Notes: a model not told the origin generated them from the sequence alone. 64,000 nt of DNA from Amblyornis subalaris (GCA_018881555.1 JACAXG010000007.1:6214643-6278642), one strand, 5' to 3'; shown: positions 12,629 through 25,455, counted from the first letter of the stretch. Program-made: numbers and translations.

Positions 12629-12665
12629 CCTATCACTACTCGCCCTTGTAAAAAGTCCTTTGATA
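12629..12665 (-). mobile_element. CR1 LINE fragment, part 2 (after the LTR)
   Basis: CCTATCACTAC followed by CCCTTGTAAAAAGTCC continues the CR1 sequence broken at 12053. The first five bases are the duplicated insertion target. Confidence 0.75.
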
Positions 12666-12838
12666 GTGCTCCACAAGATGAAGTCCCTTGCAGAGTTAAG
12701 TACTGCACTAGTAGTAGTTCAGGTGGCAGGGCTGAGACTTAAGCGCTTAGAAGTGCTTAGAAAATTCGAGACCAGTTTTATGTTTTTTGTAATTTCATTT
12801 CATTGTATTTATTAGGGTATAAGAATTTACAGGGTTCT

Positions 12839-12900
12839 TTTATAATATAATATTATATAATATAAATATATTATTGCTTATTCTATAATACTAATAATAG
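12839..12900. repeat. AT-rich low-complexity tract
   Basis: About 60 bases of nearly pure A and T, built from TATAATATAA-type units, lie 0.2 kb from the solo LTR in intron 3. Confidence 0.85.
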
Positions 12901-14535
12901 GAGNAGATAATGTAAGACTTAGTCTTAATGGTTCTATGTGCATAACACTGGTCTAGAAATGTGAGGCTTACACTACTGTCATGTACCAACACCATAGTAC
13001 TGGTTGTGTTAGCAACTGGGTAGTGAAAGGCAGTGGGGAAATGGAGTAATGAAAAAAAGCTGCTAAAAATTTCCTGCTAAAAAGCAGGAAAAGAAGATGA
13101 CAATTGTGCCAGGATTCAGGAAGGACATTATATCCTGGGACTATGGCCATTAGTCAACACCCCTCTTCATGAACAGGGCCTGATGGAGATATTTGGAGAA
13201 ACTGATTGCAGACACTTTGACACAGGATGACAGCAAAGATCAGAAGGAAGCAGCAGTCTCTCAGGAAAAGGAGGACTTGGGTCTAACTTTGCTAACTAAA
13301 AGTCAGGCATCCAGTGTGGCTGCATCCTCAGTGAAGAGACAGTTAGCTCCGGAAGATGAATAACAATACCTCTTTGAGATGCCTATCCCAGCTGAGATGA
13401 GCTACCTTCAGGAAGTGCCTCTTTTCCTTTCTCCACTAACTGTATGGGGAGCATAGAAAATTACCTTAAACTAAACACCTTGATCAAAACAAGATGAATC
13501 CCAACCAAGGGGAGTATGGAGGGAGAACAAAATGGGATTCACGAACAATCAAACACAATGGTAACAACCGAGCATGTTTTTCACAATCTCTTTCCTTCCC
13601 ACAGACACAGCTATAGACAGATAACAAAATCTAATGGGAGAAGCAGAAGTGAGGATTACATCCTGGCCTACTTTTCAGAATATATGTACCATTGCCTCAG
13701 CAGGAAACCGAAAAAACTGCCCTCCCTTAACTTGTCAGACTTTTAGGCTCAAAGCACTCAAAAACCACCAAAAAATACCCTCTATTTGCAGACCCTAATG
13801 TGTCAATTAAAGGTCACAGGAAGTACACAAGCACTTACCAGAGCAGATTTGCTATCTCTGCAAGTCAAGAGATTTTTTAATTTGAACTGCTTGTCTGAAA
13901 AATTGTCACAGAGTGGCATCTGCAACATCTGCCATGATGGGGGGAAAAAAAAGGCAACTAACTATAAACTCACATACACACCAATAACACCTGGGGCTGG
14001 AGCATTTGCCAGCAAGCACTGATAGATCTGTCAGCTGACCTCAGTTCTCAAGCATAACTTTAACAGCCACACTTTGGGGTATTTGAGTTTTTTGTCAGAT
14101 CTCCCAACAAAATAGAAGAGGGGGAAATGATACACTACTGCAGTGTAAAATGCCCAAAATACACATGAATGAGTGTAAAAACTCGTGTGAGTTGGAAATC
14201 GGCTTTCAGTTTCACAGTTTTTAATAGCTGAAACCTGTTTATCTGCTTTCTGATACGGAGGCCAGGTAAGAAAAGATAGGAACAGGCTCAGTTTCTATTC
14301 AGGTTACATGTTGATAGAAGAGTTCAATACCTTTTCACAGTGCAATTTCTCCCTTCCTGCTACCATTAGGAAAAGGATTAATAGATACAAATAAAGCAAT
14401 ATATGAATACAGGACTTTTTTTTTGCACTGTCACCATACTTTGTAATCATAGGCACAGTGACAGGATGTCTCTTCGTTAGAAGAAACAAAAAATATGGAG
14501 GAGTCTACCAGCTTTCAGCCAAAGAGATTAATTTN

Positions 14536-14556
14536 AAACTAATTTTAAATTAGTTT
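14536..14556. repeat. 21-bp near-perfect palindrome
   Basis: AAACTAATTT and AAATTAGTTT are exact inverted arms with one T between them, in an AT-rich setting of intron 3. The arms contain TAAT/ATTA homeodomain cores. It is probably incidental. Confidence 0.8.
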
Positions 14557-14792
14557 TAAACTCTTTCTCCTAAAAAAACTGTCTTCAGCATCAGAACAAA
14601 GGTGGACAACATCCCTTTGCTCTGTGTCCTGGGGCTGTTTTGTCCTACTGGAACAAAATGGGCAGTTAGAAGGCCTAGTCACCTGCTTGCATTTTCTTCA
14701 GCTGTCCTTCCCCATGCTGGAACNCATCCAGCTTCTCTCTCCTCTACTTGGCCATTTATTTTCATAAAAATTGTAGTAATTAGATATCATAT

Positions 14793-14919
14793 CTCTGGAA
14801 GTGTTCAAGGCCAGGTTGGAGGGGGCTTTGAGCAACCTAGTCTAGTGGAAGCTGTCGCTGCTTACGGCAGGGTGATCTCTAACAACCTTTCCAACCCAAA
14901 CCATTCTGTGATTCTGTGA
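14793..14919 (+). mobile_element. CR1 LINE 3'-end fragment
   Basis: CTCTGGAAGTGTTCAAGGCC, GGGCTTTGAGCAACC and a terminal CCAACCCAAACCATTCTGTG define a short, plus-oriented CR1 tail in intron 3. Confidence 0.92.
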
Positions 14920-17900
14920 GTCTATCAAATGTACGATGTAATAAAAATCTTTGAGATGCCTGCTCTTCTTTCAGGTACAGTTAAATTAACTAAGTTTAGA
15001 AAAAGTTTATGGCACGGTGACAAATAAACTGAGATATGCATATCCAGTATTTGCCTATGTTTTTCTCCTCATGAAGATTTGTTTAAGAAACACCAAGTAA
15101 ATTTAAGCGATTTCTAAGTTTGAAAAGAACAAGCAGGTTTTGCTTCAGAAGTCCAGAAAGCTGTGGCATCTGAAAAGAGACTCCACACAAGCATCCTTCT
15201 CTCTACTGAGACGTTGAAATGTTTAGATATTTTGGTTGGTTGGTTGTGCTAAAATCATAACAATAACAACTAAAAATGAAAGCAGCATATCATGGAACAG
15301 AAAATTTGCTTTTACAGATTGTTCAAGATTGCTCTGAATAGGTGATTTTGAGTGGAACTTTGTGCCCGGCATATGTTTTTTTCCTATAAATAATACAGCT
15401 AGAACAAGGAATTTTTTAAATGTCACCACCTCCAGTAGTTCCATTTTAACTCTCATCTAACCTTCATCTTCTCTGCACCATCATTCCTTTTTTACTGCAG
15501 AGGCACAGAGGGAGAATGGTGGGGAGCAGAACGAGCTGTAGCTCCTCTATGAGATATTTTTTTTGTAGCTGGTAGAGGAGCAATAGTATTTGCCACTCCC
15601 CAACATAATCCTGGTTGCATCCATTTCAGCCAACCTTTTAATAATAGGCTTAAGATGCATAAATGGAGATTTAGGTGGGGAAAAAAAAGGAAAGAGAAAA
15701 GCTGTATTGTGGCAAGGATAGAACAAACTGGGCTACAACACTACGAGGCTTTAAAAACTCCCATGCTGCAGATTTTAAGACCAGTTTAGACAAACATCTG
15801 TAAGAAATGGCTTCGATAACAGCGACTGTGTTTGGGATCAGGGGATCACCTGAAGATTTTTCAAAATCTCTCCCTGCCCTTTCTAGTACAATGAGAAATG
15901 ACAAGGTAAAACAACAGACCAAAGTCTCGGCCAAGGACAGAGTTCGGCGGTGCTTCCCACTGCCTTTCTCTGTGCAATGAAGACAGACACACAACCACCA
16001 GCCTCTCATCAGGCAAGGAGGGAGAAGGGACCACGCACAGGTAAGACAAAAGGCATGTCATTTCACTTTCTGATTAATTTAAAGCTTGCAGTGGAAGCAA
16101 ACACTACTTTTGGCACCATTAAATTGGATTATAAGATCTTCAGGGCTCCAAAGCGTCTGTTCAGCTCACCACCTTAATCTTACCTACNGCTCTGCCTACA
16201 TGCACAATACCAAACATTCATAGCAATTACCATTACAGCAGTGGATTCTTGCCATACAAGGATAACAGCCAGACACTCTGGGATCCCTGAGCTTAAGTGC
16301 AGCAGAAGTTCTAAGAGCTACTACAAATGAAACTCCACTGCAGAGCATGCTGCAAAGGATAAAGCCTTGGTCTGACATGTCACTGTTTTTCTCAGCATAG
16401 TCCCACTCACTATTACAAGATTTCTACAAGAATACCTTCTTTCAGTGAAATGCCAGTTCATCCTACCTTTGCTGTACAGACCCACTGTGCACAGGAGCAT
16501 CTGCTGTGACCTCCTCTCTCCCTTTAGGCTGTGGTTATTTCTAACTGACTCCATCTGCCCTGCAATGCTACTTTTTTGTTTAATTATTTTGTCAAGCCCT
16601 GGCTTATCATGCAGATTTTCACTTAAATTAAAAGTAATAAAAACATATTTCAAATCATTCACCTATTGTGCTTGAATCACACTTAACAAAATGCTTTGAT
16701 GGAGTCCTCACTTAACATTCCTTCTGTCGCAGTGACCTTAACGTTACTGAACATCTGTTTCACTCTTATCTTGCACTGAAATGTTTTAGACAGATGTAGC
16801 TGTAAGAAGTCATTGACCTCAAAATTCAAGCTCTTAATTCAATTATTCCTATGAAACCTATAGTTTGTGCATAATTAAGTTAGAAAGAAATGCGGTCACA
16901 TGCTGATTTTTTAACACTCCCAGCAGAAAGGAAATCTTATCAAGAGAGCTCCCAGAAAAAGCCACAGTAACCTGGAGACTGGAAATTTCAATGTCAATTG
17001 AACTCCTTTACCCTGAAGAAAGAAAAAGTCATCTGAACCTATTATTGTGCAAAACTGAAGGGGTCTCCTGTGGGCCTTTGATCATTTTGCATGTCTTAAT
17101 TCCTTTTTCCAGTCCTTTTGTTTCTAATATGTGCACTGAGCAAATTGAAAGGAACAATCTGTTATTAATTACTCAGGTCTACTCTGCACTCCATCCCAGC
17201 ACAGCTGAATTCCAATGTGTGCCCACAAGGAGCATTCTTACGAGTGACCAAGCAGAAGCCTCTAATGCTACAAGCTCCAGAGTCCCAGTCCCATCACAGT
17301 TTGTGCCTTTCCATTTCATGCACCGTCCACACCAGCCCAGGAACACTATAAAGCTCCTGCTCTGACAGTAGCCTCCCTCTTTCCACTACAAATACTGGCC
17401 TCCTGTAACACTAAATGATCCCTTTTACACTAACTGCAAAGCTAGCAAGAGCAGGACAAATTGCCAGCAGCAACCATGCACCGCGCTGTATGCTCTGCTC
17501 CCAAAATTGGCTTCCTGCTTCCTGAACCACAAGCGCCTCAATAAGGATTATATTGCTGTGATGGAAAGAGTGAGATTAGGGAAGATCCCATGTTGCCTGT
17601 CTGTACTCAAGAGAACTACATTTCTTCACAGCATCGTACCTGGCACTCAACTTCCTCCTAAAACTGAGGTAGAACAAAGCACTTCAAAGCAGGTAATCAT
17701 TCTTCCATATCTCTGGCACTGCCTCACCATCTCTTAGGGACTGAAATTGCTTCCAAAAAAGTAATAAGAGTTTAGCCATTAATTCAAGTGGCAACAGAAT
17801 CAGCCTTGGCAATAGATTTTCCCTGCCATAGATAAAGTCTGCAGCTTTTTTTTATTCCCGCATTTGTTCACAAACACACACACCCACGTAAAACATCACA

Positions 17901-18023
17901 TGGATGCCCTTGGCATTGGAGGCACAGTCATTAATGATTCACATCAAACAACTACCTACTTCTTATTTTTTTCCAATTTATATATTCTTCACCCTTCCCT
18001 GAAACCTAAAATTGGATACTTAC

Positions 18024-18139
18024 TGATGCCAACAGCTGTAATAAGTTTAATCGCAAGTTCTGGGATCTCACACTGCATAAAGAAAGGTTCCAAAATGTAA
18101 CGTCCAAATGCCAACGATATCACTGCTGTGGCAGCAGGG
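18024..18139 (-). CDS. SLC7A11: SLC7A11 coding exon 3 (residues 135-174)
   Basis: The acceptor is CTCTAG, preceded on the gene strand by a long T run that serves as polypyrimidine tract. The donor is GTAAGT after 18024. The exon encodes [20 protein letters not shown], then [18 protein letters not shown], covering the TM3-TM4 region and its extracellular link. Cys158, in MQCEIPE, sits exactly at the human position that forms the disulphide with the SLC3A2 heavy chain, so pairing with SLC3A2 should be conserved. The final A joins CG of exon 4 to form Thr174. Length is 116 nt. Confidence 0.97.
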
Positions 18140-21100
18140 CTAGAGCAAAAAAAAAAAAAAAACAAAGTCACAGAATTAGTCTGCAATAGTACATAGATAT
18201 TATTCTTATGGAATCATGCTCTAACTTCACTATCACAGAAATGTGAACCTTAATTTTGGTGCTTGCTTGTAACTCTGCTGACATATACCATGGNTTCTGA
18301 TGTAGCACTGCTCAGCTGTTCTGATCTTGACAGCAACACACTTTTTACCAGGGTGGCTCTTACAACCTCCATGTTGCAAAGCAGCCATAATCAAAAAGGA
18401 AAAGTATCAACAGAAATCTTCATTTGCTCGCTTGAAGTGAACACAGCCAGAATTGGATTACATGGGCAAAACCCTGAATAAAAGTCAGTGAATTTTAGTG
18501 GCCAGGTAGATCTCACCCCTCAGAGACATAAGCAAATTAATTTCATTAGAGCTCAGAATTCCGGTTTACTGAAACAAGTATCCAAAACCTNCCCAGGTCT
18601 ATTATTAAATTCTGAGACAGTCCAAATGGGATTTCCTAAAATACAAACAGAATTTGTTCCTTTTATTGACTAACAACTTCCTAGCACCGCAAATGAGAGC
18701 AAAAATCCTTGAAGTACAGAAAGCACCTACCATAAAAGAGAGGAACGTGAAGAAAGACAAGTAGTTGTTGTTATATTTACAAATTTGAAATGCTCATAAT
18801 ATTCATTGAGTCTTTCTCTTTGAGAGAAGCTAATTGTTTGCCAGAAGCCTTAGCACTGACACACATTAATAGCAAATTAGCCTGTGCCTGCATATTACTG
18901 TTCATGTTCCATTTGGGAGGACATTTTCACCCTTCTTATGACAGCTGGAGGCATCTGTGCTTTACCACACACACACACTGCATGAAAAAAAGAGCGTATC
19001 ATTCTGTCTCAACGGATTTCTGAGTGAAACAAGCAACAATGCAAATTTTTGGTGAAAAAATCTACAGCNTTTAGTAAAATAACATCTCACTTCATAGAAA
19101 TTTGATAAAAACGCTATGGAACAGGGTAAAAATTCTGCAGAGAAGTTGTTATTCTCCATCAAACAATAAAGGAATTTTCCACGAGGGAGTTTCACCCTGG
19201 AAACAAAACCCACTTTCTTCATGTTATGACTCAACCCAGAAGTCACACACTGTGTTGGACCAAGCTGTAGAGCAGCAAAGAACAGAAGTGTCTTCCTCAG
19301 AAAGTTTCTGAATGGACAAGCAAGGGCAGCTGCAGGTGCATCTCCCATGCATGAGGATGTTCCTCTCACTGGCCAGCAAATGGCTTTGCAAATTGTGCCT
19401 GGATTTTCACACACCTTTACTGACTTTACCTGGGTGCAAAATTTGTAATTCACATAAGATCACCAAGCTTCTGGTTTTTAAACACTGCAGCCTGCCAAAA
19501 GTAGTCCGAAGTGTGCTAGATCAGATGAAAGATCGGATCTCTGAAGCTGTCCCAGACTTTTTTCCTCGCTCCCAGCTCCTTTTCCGAGAACTTGGATTTT
19601 TCCCTCCCATTTTAAGGTAAAGCCTTTTTAAAGNAGCAGTCACTGCTATCCACACCANTGTTCCTAAAAACACAGNTCCTANGTTATNCCTCTAATAAAT
19701 ATCTGTGTCTCCNGCATTCCCATATCTGGGGGGAGTAGCTGCTGGCAGTGCAGTGAATCAGGGGAAGTTCAAAGAACAGAGAAGTGTTAAAAACCTATAC
19801 AGATGGTGTGTTTAGGAATAGAGTCTAGTTGTGGGTTCAGCAGAGCTGAGTTAACAGTTGGACTCAATGATCTTGGAGGTCTTTTTCAATATTAATGATT
19901 CTGAGCTTTTCCTTTTCACTACAGTACTACAGGCAGACTGGCAGCCCTCCACAGCTGTGTGTTCAGGAGCAGGTAGAAAGTGCAGGAGCAGCTTTCACTG
20001 AAGGGCAAGGACACAAAAAGCCACCAGGTGAAGAGCAGGACAGTGCCCCAGCACATAGCACAGGTGAGTCAGGCATCTGGCAGCGCACTCTCACCCAGTA
20101 TGTGTTTAGCAACCACCACAGTGAAGCTCTACAGACCATGCATTCACACTGTTGTGCTCACTTGTTTGAAAAATAGTTGTTTGGGGTTTTTTTTAAAGGT
20201 ATGTATATATAACTGAAATACCCACAACCTGACTTTCGGGGAGGAAAAGGTTCACACTTGCACTGGATGAGAAGCAGAACTAAACAGCAGGTGAAGCTAG
20301 CAGTGTTTAATCAGTGGGCAGAGTTTAAGTGTGTCTTCCACTGTAAAGTAGTGGCTTTACGGAGAAATACAAGAGCAGGAAATGTCTGTTTTGGCTGCAG
20401 CCACTCCACCAGCCCCTGAGTGTGATAATCCTGCAGCCTTTCAGAGGAAAAAATGCCTTAGCTGAGAAGCGCCTGTGCAACTTCATCTGCTGAAAACAAA
20501 AATAAACACATATTAGGTCTCAACTTCTTTGATAGCAGCAGCCAATTAGTTTCCTGATGCAGGAGTCAGATATAAAACCCTACAAAGAGTTTCAGCAGTG
20601 CTGCTCTGATCATCACAAGTTACAACANGTACGCCTTCCTCACTGCCTCTCAGATTGGGTGATTAAAGAACCCACTAATGTTCACTCCCATGCATGATGA
20701 TTATTTTCTGGGTGTGGGGCAGGTCTTGATGACTAAGAGCGTGTTCACGACACTCCTGGGACACTGTCATATATAAAAAAATAATTATTTTCTGAGGAGA
20801 GGAATTTATGATGCCTGGTTTCATGTGGGTGTTTGTGCCTAGGTTAATAAGGTGCCTCTGCCTAACAAGGTGCAAGCTGAGAGGGGGATTTCTAACACTG
20901 TTCCCTTTTGTTGACTGTGTGACGCGAAATGATATAGCTGTTCACAGCACTGTGAAAACATAGGTCTCATTCCTCTGCCTGGTCTTCCTTTTTGGCAAAA
21001 AGTTCATACAGTTGAGACATCTGCCCTTTCATCACATTTGATGGAAATTATGCAGTTAATTCAAAGGCTACATTTGGGTGGGGAGGTTGTGTGGGACTGT

Positions 21101-22157
21101 CTGACATANGAAATTATTTCCTCCGGAAACAACATAAAGATTTACAGATTCATAATGACTCAGCACCGTCAGCACTTTTAAACTAAATCGTCTATGCTAG
21201 AACTTGTCAATGTTATGTAAACATAGTTGTGATGTAAAGTGAGGCTTGTGCTTTTGTGACTAATCTACTGATTGAGGAAGAGACNGGAAAGAAGCGCTAA
21301 CCAGCCTGAGGCAGGAATGGAGCATTCCCAAAGTCATTTTGCATAACTGAGTTGCTCTGTTCTACATGTACCAAGCTGTCCAACCTCAGCAATACTGTAA
21401 AAATAANAAGAAAAGTTCAAAGGGCCACATGTGAGTTTGATACAAAGATCCATTCACATTATGGAAGTTTATTTTATATGATTCAACATCTTCATATTGT
21501 AATTCATCTACACAATATCAAAGGCTGCATGAGTCACAGGCTTGCACACCAATATATTGGACATTTTAGATATGTGAAGACTTAATGTTTCTTTATTTGG
21601 TCAGTTAGTGCTTTTCATAGTANGAGTTAAGTTCTCCAACACTCCACAGAAGCAAAAAATGAGGGCCTGAACTGATATATAAAGCATATAGGATGTCCCT
21701 AACTCTGATAGCTACTGGGCAATAGCTTCACCAGGAGTTATTCCCGTATCCACAGACAACAGCAACTNCTCCAAAAGCTAGTGCCAAGACTGAGAAAGTG
21801 ACTTCCCTCTTTCACCGTATTATATCTAGGCATGACTGGTAACATTATTAGTGACATCAATGGACACAGTAACTTTAGTTATTAAACTTAAAATTAAAAC
21901 AAGCAGTTGAGCTTTTGTGGCAGGGAGTTCCCTTATTTCNCCCTTATACAAGCACATGTGTCTTCTTGAATGTTTCAATGCTGACAAGCAAAAGAGCATT
22001 TTTAAACTCTCTGAGGCAACCATACTAGAAGAAAACAGTTCATTGATCAAGATATATTTNACTTGTTTTGCACATCATGTATTGGGAGATTTTTCTTTAT
22101 GACTGACAAGTGTACTGCCATCAGAAAAGAAACACAGAGGAGTCACAATACACTTAC
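18140..22157 (-). other. SLC7A11 intron 2
   Basis: This 4.0-kb intron is bounded by GTAAGT and CTCTAG. It contains one short CR1 tail (19840-19904) and otherwise unique sequence with no gene seen. Confidence 0.9.
19840..19904 (+). mobile_element. CR1 LINE 3'-end remnant
   Basis: ACAGTTGGACTCAATGATC, then TTGGAGGTCTTTTTCAA and TAATGATTCTGA form a diverged, plus-oriented CR1 terminus of about 60 bases. Confidence 0.8.
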
Positions 22158-22284
22158 CGAATGATGAGTAGTTCAACCCAGACTCTCACAAAAGCAGGCA
22201 ATGGGCCAAAGGCCTCCAGAATATAGGTGTAGTGACCACCAGATTTCTTTATGCATGTTCCTAGTTCAGCGTAGCAGAGGGCAC
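22158..22284 (-). CDS. SLC7A11: SLC7A11 coding exon 2 (residues 93-135)
   Basis: The acceptor TCACAG precedes 22284 and the donor GTAAGT follows 22158. The exon completes Gly93 and runs ALCYAELGT, then [13 protein letters not shown], then [18 protein letters not shown]. It covers the end of TM2, the first re-entrant or loop segment and TM3. The motif KKSGGHYTY is a signature of the LAT/xCT light-chain family. Arg135 is split across the junction (CG plus C from exon 3). In human xCT this arginine is associated with recognising the anionic substrate. Against human, Ser to Cys in ALCYAEL and Val to Ala in ILEAFG are the visible changes. Length is 127 nt. Confidence 0.97.
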
Positions 22285-24916
22285 CTGTGAGAATTAAATG
22301 GTGGCATCGTGACAGATATCCAGAAATACCTTTCAAAACGTTTATAGGCTAAACGACAGAGCTGCCACGGTATCACGGTTACATTTTGTATACTTTACAT
22401 CTTTTTTCCAATGAATTCTGTAAGTTTTAATTACTTCAGCTAGACGTGCAGTTAACCAAACTGTACATTTACCCACGTACAGTGGCTTTATGTGTAAAGC
22501 CACTGGACAAGCTATCTGCTATCACCAAGTGTTGTTACTCATCTCCATCTTGTGAAGAGCGACAACAAAACCGGGTGTCATGCCAGCCACCCTGTTTCCC
22601 AGCCCTCTTCCAGCCAGCCTGCCCCACTAAGTGAAAGCATTCTGACACATTTGCTTGTTATAAAAGGCTGATCAGCAACTTTCAGCCTTAGAGATGCCTG
22701 GCTGAACCTCTGAAAAAAAGCTTGAAAACTGTATTCTCTCTCCTCAGCCATGGGCAAAAGCAAACAATCGGCCAAAATTTGGAAGCAGGAACTGCAGATT
22801 AAGAATTTTTCTCAACAGTACTCCCAACACCTCGTATACAAAATTTAGGGAATGGCTTAGACCTGGCTTTTCAACACTGGTGGAGTGTTTTTGTGTACTA
22901 TGAATGCAGTGAAAGGTCAGGAATGATCCATCAGTCACCAAATCAGGGTATTCTCAGCTCCACAGGTGGATCACATCAAAAGTGTTCCACAGCCAATAAA
23001 CATAAGCAGTCCCACTGGAAGACTCTGAGAAGCTATTAATAAACAAAGTAAAATTTGCAAGCACTGCATCACACAGAGTTAAGAACAGNAATATATAAAC
23101 TCATTTTAGCTGAGTTTCTTGCATGCTTTTACAGCACAATACTTTTAGATAAAAACTGCAGTTGTCAAAACCANATCACGTGTACAAGCCCATGTACAAG
23201 CTGTACCACATGATAACAAATTCCAGCCTTGCTCATTTGCTTTGTTTGGGACAAAAATATGGCAACTTTTATCTGCTATTCTTCAGCTTACCTGGAGATG
23301 TGCTTAAAGGAATCCTTACAGCCATATTAAAAAAAAAAAAAAAAAAAAGCTATTTTTGTTTTTTCTTTTCCCAGTCTCTTCTGTTGAGGTTCAGGATGAA
23401 ATGAAATTGTGTTTCAATACATGTTATACACACAGCAAGACCTTTAGTGACTTTTAGATGTGATTTAACTACAATTGAGTCATGCAGGGAATTAAAAAAA
23501 CCCATTAAAAAAAACCCCACCACCACCAACTAAAAAACCGAACGAACTGTAACAGGTCCATTCTGAGATATTATCTTTTGCTAGGCCAAATTACACAGTT
23601 CTTCATATCTGGAGGCTTGGAAAATGACCTAAAAATTCCGTTTGATAAAAGAGATTTTCTTTTTTTTCTTTTTTTTTTTTCCAGACTTTACTTCACAACC
23701 AGAAAATTACTACTACTAAAGTTACAGCCATAAANGCAGTGCTTAAGCAAATTCTGGGTTGAGTAACTCAAAAGACCAAGGTCTTTTTGACAGGGTTACA
23801 AATAGCATCTGAGGGTTTTTTTGACAGGGGAGTTTTGGTTGCAACAGGACTTCCACATTTGTACAAGAGATTATGCTGCACATTGTACATTTGACTCAAA
23901 TGGGTCCTAACTCACTTGGACTGTTTGTTTGGCCTGGGTGATCTTAGCCCATAAAGGGTCTGTATTTCTTTTAAGCTCAGAGCCAATTTACACAAGGTGG
24001 CATTTGCATGTTCCACCTATTAAGTAGATGCATTAGTCCCTGTTTGTCCTCTTCACCTCCCGCCAGTAAACAAGTAGTTTCCCTTTTAAATAAAGCCAAT
24101 ATTCATGTTAGTTCTTCAGCTTCTTTGAGATTAACTCATTAAATAGGTCAATGAACCCTCTGTCCCAAAGAGGCCAGGGTGGGGTTTTCCACTCTGAATG
24201 AGGGTTTTGTGTTCAGAACAACCTAACTGGACTTCTTCAGAATTTAACTCATCAGGAATACAAAGAATTAGTAAAAACTCCCACGATAAGCAGGCCAGCA
24301 ATAAACCTCCCATGGCAAATTTGCTTCCATCACGCTGTTTTTTTGTAGCCCAATCCTTCAAAGCAACACCATGAGTGAGGAACGAAGTAAAGAGCTGGGA
24401 AGAGGGGTTATTAGTATTATTGTTTTGCTCCCTTTCATGCCAATACAGCTTACATACAGTGGGAATTATTCTTCTCAGACCTTGCTCGAGCCTCTAGGGA
24501 ACTAAGTCAAGCTGTCTAAACATTTCAGTGGTGCTCAAGCAGCGTGACCCGTATCCCCAGCTGCCGGGGGCCTCGCAAGCAAGCTGTAAATACCTCTCAC
24601 GGACAGGAGAAAAATATACATACAGCACATTCTGCAGAATAAAATGGACATTTGCTTCTCCTGTTCCTTTAGGGACCCATAAAAACAATAATTCATGCTT
24701 CCGACTTCCNCTGTCTAGGTGCCAGGGGTCGGGGGCCAGGGGTTGCATAACTTTGCGCCCTCCACAAAACCCATCCCACAGCGCGAACCTTCTGTAGCCC
24801 CATTGGTGCTCAAGCTCAGCACTGTGACTTCCTATCCAATAGTAAAATCAGAGAAATAATCGAGATAATCCACAGGCCACCCCTCTAGACCAATTAGAAA
24901 CTTTCCAGGGACTTAC
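22285..24916 (-). other. SLC7A11 intron 1
   Basis: This 2.6-kb intron is bounded by GTAAGT and TCACAG. It holds a 20-base A run at 23329-23348, a T-rich stretch near 23660, and an AP-1-type site TGAGTCATGC at 23476-23485. No mobile element or gene was recognised. Confidence 0.9.
23329..23348. repeat. Poly-A run (20 A)
   Basis: A simple homopolymer in intron 1 of SLC7A11 with no recognisable element attached. Confidence 0.9.
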
Positions 24917-25193
24917 CGAAAAGCGAGAGGATACCACACACTGTCCAGACAGTCAAGGACATGCCCACACTGCCCGTGTTCTTCAGGATGCCTTTGGGAG
25001 AGATGAAGATGCCAGCTCCAATGATAGTGCCAATTATGATGGATATGCCCCTCAAAAGTGTCACTTTCTTCTTCAGCACAACTCTTCCCTCCTGAGCTGG
25101 CTGTCCACTGTCCATAGAGGACAACTTGCCATTAGCTTGTCCCTGCAAGTAGCTTCCATTAGAGACCGTGGGCACAGCAGCTTTCCTAAACAT
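24917..25193 (-). CDS. SLC7A11: SLC7A11 coding exon 1 (residues 1-92, first base of codon 93)
   Basis: The exon starts at an ATG whose complement is at 25191-25193, with A at -3. The N-terminus MFRK matches human MVRK. Reading further upstream in frame gives only non-ATG codons, so this start is preferred. Residues 1-43 are the cytosolic N-terminal tail, containing SYLQG; this is the most diverged part against mammals but has the same length. From residue 44 the sequence is nearly identical to mammalian xCT: KVTLLRG, then TM1 with [18 protein letters not shown], whose unwound GAGIF segment forms part of the substrate site in APC-fold transporters, then TM2 with [11 protein letters not shown]. 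The exon ends LSLFG, with the donor GTAAGT at 24916. One base of the Gly93 codon is left for exon 2. The 277-nt coding length equals 92 codons plus one base. Confidence 0.97.
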
Positions 25194-25455
25194 GCTACAG
25201 TGCCACCAGCACACTGCCAGCAAGCACAGGCAGAAAAGTTTTCAGCAGAAACTCAAAGGGTTGGTTGTTTTTTTTTTTCTCCTCTCTGTGTAGCCACCTA
25301 CTTTATCTCCTCCTCTGTCCTCTCTTATCTTTCCAGCTGCTCCTACACACAGGTAACAAGCCCCTAAAGAGTACGTGAGCCCTTCCTGCAACCGGAGCCC
25401 GGCTCAGGAACACCTGCACTTTCACACTGTGAGCTGGTACTGCCCTATCATTGTA
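25194..25455 (-). promoter_or_regulatory. SLC7A11: Inferred 5' UTR of SLC7A11 exon 1
   Basis: About 260 bases lie between the start codon and the position expected for transcription start, 25-30 bases downstream of the TATA-like element. The length is typical of this gene in mammals. The stretch has an A-run on the gene strand near 25270 and ends CTGTAGC directly before the ATG. The 5' boundary is inferred and no transcript evidence is available. Confidence 0.55.

Larger units (their letters stand above)
9754..18023 (-). other. SLC7A11 intron 3
   Basis: This is the longest visible intron, at 8.3 kb. It contains a 22-base T run (11303-11324), a CR1 interrupted by a solo LTR (11880-12665), an AT-rich block (12839-12900), a short palindrome (14536-14556) and a CR1 tail (14793-14919). 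No exon-like or gene-like sequence was recognised in the rest. Confidence 0.9.
1..25455 (-). other. SLC7A11: SLC7A11 gene span (5' part, exons 1-6; 3' part off the left edge)
   Basis: This is the gene for xCT, the transport subunit of system xc-. It exchanges extracellular cystine for intracellular glutamate at the plasma membrane and feeds glutathione synthesis. xCT pairs with the glycoprotein SLC3A2 (4F2hc). Six minus-strand coding exons join with matching phases (1, 2, 1, 1, 2, 2 bases carried over the successive junctions) into 263 codons plus two bases. The protein aligns with human xCT with no insertion or deletion over this length. Introns 1 to 5 measure about 2.6, 4.0, 8.3, 2.0 and 3.3 kb. 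The remaining roughly 240 residues, beginning with the segment that follows NPE, were not found in the leftmost 4.1 kb and must lie outside the window. The right boundary is an inferred transcription start about 30 bases downstream of a TATA-like element and is approximate. Confidence 0.95.

Noticed and set aside
24894..25223. N-terminal extension of xCT starting upstream of MFRK
   Set aside because: The upstream in-frame codon at 25223 is TTG, not ATG, and vertebrate xCT starts at the MxRK methionine. The ATG at 25193 was chosen.
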